Position numbers and translations under genes: made by a program
Source of the DNA: a virus
Virus record (IMG/VR): IMGVR_UViG_3300010158_000116
Location: 1-45,656 of that record
Length of the DNA stretch: 45,656 nt
Reading direction: 5' to 3' (one strand)
The notes under the pieces: generated by a model
Database searches by the model: none
Told to the model about the DNA's origin: nothing
What the model saw: only the letters and a program-made list of their open reading frames with translations
Shown here: positions 39,605 through 45,656 of the stretch, one piece after another
Numbering within the stretch: the first letter of the stretch is position 1
Layout of the letters: each line of letters opens with the position of its first letter

Positions 39605-40561
39605 CTAGAAACGGGCAAACCCGTAGCAGATAGTTGCCGACGGGCTTGTTCCCGAAAGCGTCCAAATGAGTTGTGTGTATTGCAACAGCGGATTCGGCAA
39701 AAACAAGACCACGTTGCCAACCGTCGAAATGGTTGAACCAGAAACCGTCTGGTAGGTCGAGTTGTTAGCCGAGTGCTGAAAACTGAGGCTCAAAGTTCCT
39801 TGCAGTGCAAGAACGTTGATAATCAGAAGACCGCCCCTAGTGGTTTGCAGACCATTGTTTTTGGCAGTGGTGCTACTGCTAGAGGTCGTAGTGAAATATT
39901 GCCCGAAGCCACGCCACACGCCACCGTCGGAGACGATTTCGGTGTCTATAGCCACAACGCCCGAAACGGGAGTCTTCAGGTCATACTTGTTTTCCAATCC
40001 ACGGGCGAGGTGGCACACAGAATTCTGCGCCGTTCCGCCGTCGGGGAACACAAGTACCGCCTCGTCTGCGGAGTTTTTTGTGGCGTTTGCCATAATCTCA
40101 TCTACCGCAGCGTATGAGCCGTCGTAAAAACCGGCGAGGGTGATTGAGCCCTCCTTCAAGCCTGAGATGTAGGTCTTCACACCGCTGTTTTGGAAGGTCG
40201 TTGTCTCAACGGGGTCTAAGGCAGTGGCGACACTTACATCATTGAAGAACTGAGAGAGGTCGAATGAAGCACCATTCGAGAGGGCAAAGGAGATAAGGGT
40301 CGGCGCAGTCAGGCTTGAAGAAGCCGTGGCATTTGCCGAGAGGGTCAAAGTGTATTGAGTAATCGCCGTAACCGTGGTGCTTGACGGGATTCCCGTGCCC
40401 GTGACGGTTGCGCCGAGAGGCAGGGTGGCAGGCAGATTTCCCACAATGGTCACAACGTTGCTACCACTGGCGAGAACGCCTAGGAACGATTGGCTGGTCT
40501 GCGAGGGGTTTGAGAACACAACCCGTGAGTTCTTACCGTGGAGAAATGAAGGGCCAGCCAT
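39605..40561 (-). CDS. Major tail tube protein, copy 1, with inserted beta module and C-terminal extension
   Basis: 318 residues. The same tube core as the downstream paralogue, plus an inserted GATVTGTGIPSSTTV/TLTLSANATA module near residues 45-85 and an extra 90-residue beta-rich C-terminal domain (LLIINVLALQGTLSLSFQHS). Extra domains of this type project from the tail in other siphoviruses. ATG overlaps the upstream stop (TAATG). Confidence 0.8.
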   Translation of the reverse strand: MAGPSFLHGKNSRVVFSNPSQTSQSFLGVLASGSNVVTIVGNLPATLPLGATVTGTGIPSSTTVTAITQYTLTLSANATASSSLTAPTLISFALSNGASFDLSQFFNDVSVATALDPVETTTFQNSGVKTYISGLKEGSITLAGFYDGSYAAVDEIMANATKNSADEAVLVFPDGGTAQNSVCHLARGLENKYDLKTPVSGVVAIDTEIVSDGGVWRGFGQYFTTTSSSSTTAKNNGLQTTRGGLLIINVLALQGTLSLSFQHSANNSTYQTVSGSTISTVGNVVLFLPNPLLQYTQLIWTLSGTSPSATICYGFARF

Positions 40562-40821
40562 TATTGAGCCTCTGTAGTGACCTCAGAGCCGTCGGAAGGA
40601 ACGCTCGAAGGGTTTGGGGTAGGAGATTCATCAGGTGTTACGGGGGTTTCGGCAGGCACGGGGGCAGCGTCAGAGGGGGCAATCCAGCCCAACGCCAAGT
40701 CCGACGTAATGCTGTCGGCTGGGTAGTCGGTCACGATATCGCCCGTCTGCACGAATTTCCCGTTGTAGTAAAGCGGCGTAGGGCTGATGACCACATACGC
40801 AACTTGCTTAGCCTTTGCCAT
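40561..40821 (-). CDS. Small structural-region protein
   Basis: 86 residues. A compact N-terminal part (AYVVISPTPLYYNGKFVQTG) and a disordered Pro/Ser/Thr/Glu-rich C-terminus (TPVTPDESPTPNPSSVPSDG). It is translationally coupled to the tail tube gene (TAATG). Unknown function; may be a head-tail or tail component. Confidence 0.75.
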   Translation of the reverse strand: MAKAKQVAYVVISPTPLYYNGKFVQTGDIVTDYPADSITSDLALGWIAPSDAAPVPAETPVTPDESPTPNPSSVPSDGSEVTTEAQ

Positions 40822-40870
40822 ACGACCTTCCGAGTAGATGACTTCGGGAAAATCGTAGCATTGGAAATAG

Positions 40871-40899
40871 AAAAACCCGTTGGCTCAAAACCAACGGGT
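40871..40899 (-). terminator. Intrinsic terminator
   Basis: Minus-strand stem ACCCGTTGG/CCAACGGGT (9 bp, 40875-40883 and 40891-40899), loop of 7, followed by TTTTT. It ends the unit of the 90-residue gene at 40920. On the plus strand the run after the stem is CTTTC only. Confidence 0.8.
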
Positions 40900-40919
40900 C
40901 TTTCATTGTGGAGGTGGGT

Positions 40920-41192
40920 TTAGTCCTCCGAGGCTGTCCTGCGCTTGCGCTTACGGATTGCCGAGACACGGTGAGGGTAGAAGGCTCGAATGGACTTGTT
41001 CCCATTCGTGCCGCCGTGGACGATTACGTCCGTGACCTCGCCCTGACGAGTGTGAATCTTGATGAACGTGAACTCGCCACGCTCGCCCTGAACCCTCACG
41101 GGGTCATTGGGTTGAATTCCGTTCCACTCCAACTCGACCTGATAGGTCGGCGTGTAGTGAGGCGCAATCTCCATTGTCTTCCTAGTTGCCAT
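40920..41192 (-). CDS. Hypothetical small basic beta protein in its own transcription unit
   Basis: 90 residues. Beta-rich core (YQVELEWNGIQPNDPVRVQG, GEFTFIKIHTRQGEVTDVIV) and a strongly basic C-terminus (IRKRKRRTASED). It resembles small actinophage proteins of a DUF7246-like kind (from memory). It is flanked by a near-consensus promoter upstream, a strong AAAGGAGGAA site, and an intrinsic terminator downstream, so it is probably expressed strongly and independently. Confidence 0.8.
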   Translation of the reverse strand: MATRKTMEIAPHYTPTYQVELEWNGIQPNDPVRVQGERGEFTFIKIHTRQGEVTDVIVHGGTNGNKSIRAFYPHRVSAIRKRKRRTASED

Positions 41193-41222
41193 ATGTGGTT
41201 CCTCCTTTGAAGCAACGAGTGA

Positions 41223-41251
41223 ATCCTAGCATACTTATCAACCCCCATCAA
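41223..41251 (-). promoter_or_regulatory. Promoter: TTGATG - 17 bp - TAGGAT
   Basis: Minus-strand -35 TTGATG (41246-41251) and -10 TAGGAT (41223-41228) with 17-bp spacing, about 30 bases before the ATG at 41192. Confidence 0.7.
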
Positions 41252-41254
41252 GTA

Positions 41255-41491
41255 TTAGGAAACAATTTTTTCTTGATAACCACATTCACAAACTTGAAAC
41301 ACGCCTGCGCCCGTTGAGATTTTCAATGCGTTTTCGTGGGTGCAATCCCCTTCGACAACATCTTCTGTCGCCTCTACGGGCTTCTGAGCGGGTGCGATTA
41401 TCTCCAACACAGCGTCAATCGCCATAATTGAAGCGAGATTGCTTTCACGGGCTGCTTGTAGCGCAAGCACTACGACGTTGGGAGAACTCAC
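41255..41491 (-). CDS. Small protein with likely zinc site
   Basis: 78 residues. The C-terminal part has CTHEN, then VCECGYQEK, giving C, H, C and C as possible zinc ligands; the N-terminus is helical. GTG start overlaps the stop of the terminator gene (GTGA). Unknown role within the head-tail block. Confidence 0.75.
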   Translation of the reverse strand: MSSPNVVVLALQAARESNLASIMAIDAVLEIIAPAQKPVEATEDVVEGDCTHENALKISTGAGVFQVCECGYQEKIVS

Positions 41492-41952
41492 GGCATAGGC
41501 AGACCGTCACTGCCAACGTTCATAGTGAAGGTGAAGTTCATTGTGAACTTGGGACGTTGAATCTCGTCATAACCAATTGGGTTAGGAATACCGAGTGATT
41601 CAATCCTGAGAACATTTGTGAAGTAAGTCGAGTTCGGAAGAATCACTCCGGTCAGCGTGTTGCGAATCAAGCGTGACCACGCATACGCCGTTGGGTAGTC
41701 CTCTCGAAGACCACGCACCTCAATCTGCACCTTGGGATACTCGATTGCGGAGTTGCCACCTGCGCCCATAGTGAACGTCGGGGCTTTGCCCTGATATTGC
41801 TGAATGACGATTGCAGCGTCGGGGGCTTCGGCGGGGTATCGAGCCAAGAACATATTGACTCCACTCACCAATCCCTGAGTCCCGTAAGTTGCGGGAACAA
41901 GCGTCGCTTGTAGGTATGAGGCAATCTCTTCGATTAGTGGCGTGTAGGTCAT
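41488..41952 (-). CDS. Tail terminator-like protein
   Basis: 154 residues, alpha/beta with an N-terminal helix (PLIEEIASYLQATLV), PDAAIVIQQYQG, PKVQIEVRG and a final strand pair (FTMNFTFTMNV), the pattern of lambda gpU-type tail terminators and minor capsid proteins of this position. Overlaps the upstream gp10-like gene by 4 bases. The terminator ring ends tail growth and joins the tail to the head. Confidence 0.75.
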   Translation of the reverse strand: MTYTPLIEEIASYLQATLVPATYGTQGLVSGVNMFLARYPAEAPDAAIVIQQYQGKAPTFTMGAGGNSAIEYPKVQIEVRGLREDYPTAYAWSRLIRNTLTGVILPNSTYFTNVLRIESLGIPNPIGYDEIQRPKFTMNFTFTMNVGSDGLPMP

Positions 41953-42350
41953 AGTTGTCCTAGAAATTGGTTAATTGCTTCCGAGAGTTGTGAGGTTATC
42001 TCAGGCACTTGTTCCTCGAAGGGGATTTCGAGGAACTTTGCTTGACCGCCGTGGGGGTGGTGCATTTGCAGGTCTTCGTGAACCTTGACCGCATAGTCCA
42101 CCAAACCACCGCCATAGGAGATAGACGCATACATTTCTTCGTTACCTTCGGGGTCTTTGGTCAGCACTTCGCCGGAATCCCGCAGCCTACCCGTGAGAAC
42201 CGGAATAAGGGGCTGGCTGTTCTCGTAAATGATTTGAGCGTTGTCCTCGAAGACTTTTTGAACAACCTTGGGAATTCCTCTTTGCGCTTTTTTAAGGTTC
42301 TTTTTGAAATTGGAATCCTCGACCTTGATACTGATTGCCTTGCCCTTCAT
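41949..42350 (-). CDS. HK97 gp10-like head-tail joining protein
   Basis: 133 residues. KVVQKVFEDNAQIIYENSQP, LIPVLTGRLRDSGEV, and a YAVKVHEDLQMHHPHGGQAKFLE block are typical of this family, which lies between the stopper and the tail terminator. It likely functions in tail completion or head-tail joining. Confidence 0.85.
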   Translation of the reverse strand: MKGKAISIKVEDSNFKKNLKKAQRGIPKVVQKVFEDNAQIIYENSQPLIPVLTGRLRDSGEVLTKDPEGNEEMYASISYGGGLVDYAVKVHEDLQMHHPHGGQAKFLEIPFEEQVPEITSQLSEAINQFLGQL

Positions 42351-42352
42351 AA

Positions 42353-42787
42353 CTACTCGAAGTGAATTGTCGTGTTGTATCCAACTATGCCGGTTTCGTC
42401 ATAGTTGTTCTCAATGAACGCAATGACGGGGTGCTGCAGGGCGGGCTGAACTTGTTGTGGAACCGTGAGGCGGGCTTCTGTCGAGATTTGCGGGAAAAAT
42501 CCAGCGAGGTAGGCACGACCAGAACTTTTGCGGTCACGCCCGTCTTTGCTTGGGACGATTTTTACCGAGTATTCCAAACGGCACTGATACGTCACGCCCG
42601 CTTGCCACTCGACGTTGCCGGAGACGGAGGGCGTTCCGGTGCTAGTGGAATCGTGTCGTCCATACAAGTCCAAGACGGGCGTAGGGGTTCCCGAAGCACT
42701 GACGGGCGTGTAGGCAGTGACGGGCGTGGGGTTTTCCACGATAATCGTCTGCGTCATCACCTCTAGAAGTTCGGGGTCAATAGTCAT
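42353..42787 (-). CDS. Head-tail stopper-like protein
   Basis: 144 residues from MTIDPELLEVM, preceded by AGGA. Beta-rich (VEWQAGVTYQCRLEYSVKIV, RAYLAGFFPQISTEARLTVP), with position and length fitting a stopper or connector (Hs1-like). The frame upstream of 42787 is open but overlaps the adaptor gene. Family assignment rests mostly on position. Confidence 0.7.
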   Translation of the reverse strand: MTIDPELLEVMTQTIIVENPTPVTAYTPVSASGTPTPVLDLYGRHDSTSTGTPSVSGNVEWQAGVTYQCRLEYSVKIVPSKDGRDRKSSGRAYLAGFFPQISTEARLTVPQQVQPALQHPVIAFIENNYDETGIVGYNTTIHFE

Positions 42788-42798
42788 TACATTGAGTC

Positions 42799-43272
42799 CT
42801 ATCCGCCACCGTTTTGCGGGTTGTAGCCCGTTCCGTAGGTGGTGGTAACACCCAGCACGGACTCGGACGGCCAATCGTTGGGAGAGGCGTAATAGGGGTC
42901 AAACTTGCCAATAACAAACTCCGCACCAAGGGCGTTGGAGTCTACGTTCACCATTGGTGGGTTCACACGGCGTGAGCGGGCAAGCAAGTCCTTCGAGAGA
43001 CGTTGATACTGTTGCGCCTTGTCGCCAAACGACTTGCTGAGGCTAAGTCCACCAACTGACTTGCTGGTGCTTTGGGCCCCTCCCGTGTAAAAAGCGGCAA
43101 TGCTCTGTGCCACCGTCGAGGCGGCTCGGTAGATTTCACCACCGAACTCAGCGAGGCAAAAAGCGATTTCCTCGTCCTGAATCAACGGCGAGTCAATATC
43201 GGTGTCGCCCACCAACCAGCGAATTGCGTCCTTCTTCGAGGTTGTGGGGTCTGCGCTATAAGTCCAAGACAT
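42799..43272 (-). CDS. Head-tail adaptor (connector) protein
   Basis: 157 residues. It starts MSWTYSADPTTSKKDAIRWL and continues VGDTD..PLIQDEEI.FCLAE, followed by a helix with A..A.SIAAFY and LSKSFGDKAQQYQRLSKDLL, the standard pattern of phage adaptors that bind under the portal. The ATG at 43272 has AGGAG 7 bases upstream; the longer frame to 43302 lacks a ribosome site. Confidence 0.85.
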   Translation of the reverse strand: MSWTYSADPTTSKKDAIRWLVGDTDIDSPLIQDEEIAFCLAEFGGEIYRAASTVAQSIAAFYTGGAQSTSKSVGGLSLSKSFGDKAQQYQRLSKDLLARSRRVNPPMVNVDSNALGAEFVIGKFDPYYASPNDWPSESVLGVTTTYGTGYNPQNGGG

Positions 43273-43282
43273 TTTTACACTC

Positions 43283-43623
43283 CTACATTGGTTGATAATC
43301 AAAGCGCATTGAACCCGTGAGGATTCGCTGTGCGTTATTCGAAATTTGAGTTGCGGTGATTTGGAAATACCAGCGACCAGCGGTCAAACCGGAGAGTTCG
43401 TTGTTTGTCCACGCAACAACGAGATTGCTGTTCCGTTTGCGCCATTACTGCTCGTAAAACCGACGGTCTTAGTGATTTTGGCGGTGTTCGGCGGTTGCCC
43501 AATCTTCATTGAGAACGTCCAGCCGGTAGTGAAATCTACGGGGTTGCCACCTGCGTCGAGCCAGCGAAAGTTTGCTGCGGGAAGGCTGGAGGCGGGGGTG
43601 GGGTATTCAAGCGTGTCGGGCAT
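43283..43623 (-). pseudogene. Ig-like/BppU-like structural protein split by a -1 shift
   Basis: From the ATG at 43623 (TAATG overlap with the upstream gene) the frame stops at 43384 after SSNGANGTAISLLRG. The adjacent frame is open from about 43444 to 43283 and reads NLVVAWTNNELSGLTAGRWY, FQITATQISNNAQRILTG, SMRFDYQPM. Together they make one complete Ig/BppU-type domain (about 113 residues). No start codon serves the second part and no canonical slippery heptamer is present, so a one-base deletion or a sequencing error is the simplest explanation; the likely spot is near 43425-43440. Confidence 0.75.
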
Positions 43624-44456
43624 TAGGAGTTGTTCCACTTTCTCTCGGTAAAGAAGGATACCTCGCCCTCTTGGAAAACCTCGGTGGACTGCGGTTCAAC
43701 AACGGTGGCAAACGTGGCGGTTTCGGCACTTGTGGCAGTGTTGTGGTCGGTTTGAGAACCCGTGGTCAGGAACTCGGTAAAAAGAATCGGGCTGGTGAGA
43801 ATGATTTGAGTGACGTAAGCCCACACGCTCGTCGCTTGGGTGAGCGCAGCCTGCCCGTCCTTGCTAAATACCGCCCGTTTAATTGCGGTGACGGTCTGAG
43901 ACAACGCCGAGGACACGTTTTGAACCCGTCGAACAGCCCTGACGGACGATACGGCTTGCGTCTCCGAAGCAGAACCAACCACTTTATGAACAACCGTTTT
44001 AGCACCCCTTGTGGCTTGTGATTCGGCATTGGCGGAACGACGAACCAGCGTTCTAGCCGCCGTGCCGACAGCCGATTCGGTTTGTGTTTCAATGCCAACC
44101 TGCGTGTGAATGGTTGCACGATTGGAAACGGTTGCTTCCGCAAGTATTTCTGAGCCAAGGCGGATTTTGACGGTGTTGGTATTTCCCAACGCCGATTCCA
44201 AAAGTGGATTCGCCCCAGAACGACCCAGAGCGGTGTTTTTACCACCATTGACCGCTTCGGTTCCCGCCACAGAATTCGAGCGAACCAATACAAGTGTGCG
44301 TGTTCCAATTGCGCTTTGTAGCAAACTTGCTACGCCGACGACGTTGTAAGCGGTTCCCGAAAACGAGATTCCGTAATACAAGCCAGAGAAGGGCGTGTTG
44401 CCTCCGCCGTTGTAGAGGGTGCTAAAAACTCCGTAGGTAGGTTTGGTTATGGGCAT
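43623..44456 (-). CDS. Structural protein with nine 20-residue repeats
   Basis: 277 residues. After a Gly/Tyr-rich head (about 1-44) the chain repeats every 20 residues: Glu or Gln falls at positions 47, 67, 87, 107, 127, 147, 167, 187 and 207, each within a (T/S/L)(E/Q)(A/S) start and followed by Thr/Val-rich strands and Arg/Lys. The C-terminal 70 residues are different (ILFTEFLTTGSQTDHNTATS). The period suggests a beta-solenoid or fibre shaft. Located in the head-accessory/fibre block. No family recognised. Confidence 0.8.
   Translation of the reverse strand: MPITKPTYGVFSTLYNGGGNTPFSGLYYGISFSGTAYNVVGVASLLQSAIGTRTLVLVRSNSVAGTEAVNGGKNTALGRSGANPLLESALGNTNTVKIRLGSEILAEATVSNRATIHTQVGIETQTESAVGTAARTLVRRSANAESQATRGAKTVVHKVVGSASETQAVSSVRAVRRVQNVSSALSQTVTAIKRAVFSKDGQAALTQATSVWAYVTQIILTSPILFTEFLTTGSQTDHNTATSAETATFATVVEPQSTEVFQEGEVSFFTERKWNNS
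43827..44324 (-). repeat. Coding repeat region with 60-bp period
   Basis: DNA of the nine 20-residue repeats. The copies are diverged at DNA level, and the spacing of the key Glu/Gln codon is exactly 60 bases. Confidence 0.75.
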
Positions 44457-44471
44457 AGCCCGTCACCAGCC

Positions 44472-45128
44472 TTAGTTGCTCATCAACCAAGTAGGCGTGA
44501 AGTTCAACGAGTCGTTGGGGGTCAAAACGGGGCTAGAAGCGTCCGCAAAGTTGGCTGCGTAGAGGGCGGTTCCACCCGACAAAGCCGTGGCAATAAAGAA
44601 GCCGTTAGCCGCAGTCCACGTTCCCTGAGCCGAGAAGACCGAGTTCGAGGCAGGAACGGACTTCATACCCGTCACAGCGTCACCAAACGTCACCGTTGCG
44701 CCGTTGGATTGGTTCGAGGCAAGGGGCGACGAGAGAACGACTTGGTTTCCGACAATGGCGGTCACGACCTTGACGGACTCCGTGCCGACCACAATGCTCA
44801 TACCGACGGTCAGCGTTTTACTACTTGGGGCAACGCTGGTAAGGGTCACAACTTGAACGCCAGCGAGGACTGCGCCGTTGAGGGTCGTAGTTCCAAAAGG
44901 CGTGGTGTAAGAGGTGGCGACAGCGGGGGTTCCGTAAGTAACAGTCTGACGAGCGTAGTTCTGACCCGAAACCTCAACAATCGCAGGGGAACCGCCCGCC
45001 GCTGGAACTGTCGTGCCAGAAAGACTCGTAAACAAACCAACATACAACTGCGAGTAGGTCACAGGGGAAGCCGTGATGACCTGATTGAACAGGACTGTAA
45101 GACCGCTATTGAGGAAAACCTGTGCCAC
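44472..45128 (-). CDS. Fibre-like structural protein
   Basis: 218 residues. The N-terminus (FLNSGLTVLFNQVITASPVT, YSQLYVGLFTS) fits the short tail-fibre or decoration proteins of actinophages, and the middle has a beta module (LTVGMSIVVGTESVKVVTAI) related to those in the tail tube and giant tail protein. The end NDSLNFTPTWLMSN is typical. GTG start with AGGAG upstream. Probably virion surface. Confidence 0.75.
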   Translation of the reverse strand: MAQVFLNSGLTVLFNQVITASPVTYSQLYVGLFTSLSGTTVPAAGGSPAIVEVSGQNYARQTVTYGTPAVATSYTTPFGTTTLNGAVLAGVQVVTLTSVAPSSKTLTVGMSIVVGTESVKVVTAIVGNQVVLSSPLASNQSNGATVTFGDAVTGMKSVPASNSVFSAQGTWTAANGFFIATALSGGTALYAANFADASSPVLTPNDSLNFTPTWLMSN

Positions 45129-45184
45129 GCATACTCCTAGGGGACGTTATTCTCCCCCTAGTCTGCCACAAAGTTTGGAAAAAC

Positions 45185-45424
45185 CTACTGTGCGGGCGGG
45201 GTGGCTGGCTCAGGCAAAGCGGCAAGTTCTTCGATGTGAACCTGCAGGGCCTGGTCGAGGTTGGCAATCGAAGCCGTGGCATAATCAACGGCATTGGTAT
45301 CGCCCGTGAGTTCGGCAACCTTCAGGTTCAGGCTGTGCTGGTAAGCCTCAGCCGCAAATTGCTGAATTCGCTGGGTCAGAAGTTCACGCTTCTGGTCGTC
45401 GGTAAGAAGTGCTGAGTAATCCAT
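45185..45424 (-). CDS. Small helical protein
   Basis: 79 residues from MDYSALLTDDQK, largely helical (LLTQRIQQFAAEAYQHSLNL; IANLDQALQVHIEEL). TATGAT lies 7 bases before the ATG, so it appears leaderless; two upstream in-frame ATGs at 45436 and 45433 overlap the -10 box. Unknown role in the structural block. Confidence 0.75.
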   Translation of the reverse strand: MDYSALLTDDQKRELLTQRIQQFAAEAYQHSLNLKVAELTGDTNAVDYATASIANLDQALQVHIEELAALPEPATPPAQ

Positions 45425-45504
45425 AGATTTCATCATAGCGCACTATTCGCTTGGATAAGGGAACTTTTGCCAAGCCATAAAGCGTTGTGAGTGGGGGTAA
45501 ATAC

Positions 45505-45522
45505 GCTAATCATTTGATTAGC
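45505..45522. terminator. Hairpin downstream of the right-edge gene
   Basis: GCTAATC-ATTT-GATTAGC, a perfect 7-bp stem 12 bases after the stop of the partial gene. There is no clear T-run, so it is either a weak terminator or a regulatory palindrome. Confidence 0.4.
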
Positions 45523-45534
45523 CTAAATTATCCT

Positions 45535-45656
45535 TTATTGAAGGCCCAGAACGGTGAACGTAAAATAGTTGTAGGTGGGGGCGGTTGTTGGTGAACCGCT
45601 GTATTCCGTTTGAAAACTTAACGTAGTTGAACCGCTGGTGCTAATGGTAATAGGCC
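45535..45656 (-). CDS. C-terminus of a structural protein (partial, 5' part outside window)
   Basis: Forty codons read SGSTTLSFQTEYSG then TYNYFTFTVLGLQ and stop at 45535. Thr/Ser-rich beta sequence like that of fibre or tube proteins. Identity cannot be decided. Confidence 0.65.
   Translation of the reverse strand, partial: PITISTSGSTTLSFQTEYSGSPTTAPTYNYFTFTVLGLQ

Noticed and set aside
42788-42874. N-terminal extension of the stopper gene
   Set aside because: It overlaps the adaptor gene by more than 70 bases and lacks a ribosome site, whereas 42787 has AGGA upstream.
43384-43444. Programmed -1 frameshifting in the Ig-like gene
   Set aside because: No X XXY YYZ heptamer exists in the allowed interval, so a mutation or assembly error is more likely.

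Overview
The window is an internal piece of a tailed double-stranded DNA phage genome with a long-tailed (siphovirus) tail module. The host is probably an actinobacterium. Three things suggest this: many start codons sit 6-7 bases after a TANNNT box, the layout of leaderless transcripts that is common in Actinobacteria; several families resemble ones I associate with actinophages (DUF5047-like hub, HslV-like peptidase, small CGWRD zinc ribbons); and base composition is moderate rather than high-GC, which could fit an aquatic actinobacterium. The host is inference. Almost everything is encoded on the minus strand, so the genome reads from right to left; only 20690-21638 runs the other way. Both ends of the window cut through a gene. 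Terminase, portal, major capsid, integrase and a recognisable endolysin are not in the window.

Right part (45656 to 21843), virion and lysis genes: fibre-like or accessory structural proteins (including a protein with nine exact 20-residue repeats and an Ig-like protein split by a frameshift), head-tail connector and stopper, HK97 gp10-like protein, tail terminator, two tandem paralogous tail tube proteins, tail assembly chaperones with a canonical -1 frameshift on GGGAAAA, tape measure protein, a giant 3505-residue tail protein, a DUF5047-like hub protein, a further tail protein, and two small membrane proteins of the holin type.

Middle (21638 to 11118), DNA metabolism: a two-gene plus-strand island with a Gam-like end-protection protein, divergent from a Sak4/RecA-like ATPase across a 247-bp control region holding two promoters, a perfect 33-bp tandem repeat and a palindrome. 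Then come a replication initiator whose gene contains five 15-bp iterons beside AT-rich DNA (a lambda-like origin), a helicase-loader-like protein, an HNH endonuclease, a permuted papain-like hydrolase, an HslV-like peptidase, a RusA-like resolvase, and a SNF2 helicase with HARP-like repeats.

Left part (11117 to 1), accessory region: two tRNA genes (Ala-TGC and Gln-TTG), ParB-like proteins, a PD-(D/E)XK nuclease, a dCMP-deaminase-like enzyme, a DUF3310 protein and many very small overlapping genes, including peptides of 20-48 residues. The most striking system is a set of five proteins that share a KGGPGSGR-type tag (four with a P-F-S-T/I box near the N-terminus) on otherwise unrelated bodies: a zincin metalloprotease with a toxin-like C-terminal domain, a zinc-binding pentapeptide-repeat protein, a ParB-fold protein, and two of unknown function. 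Four of the five genes start at identically built leaderless promoters. I infer that the tag is a sorting, packaging or processing signal for virion-delivered proteins, by analogy with similar GGPGSG segments in phage MuF-type proteins.
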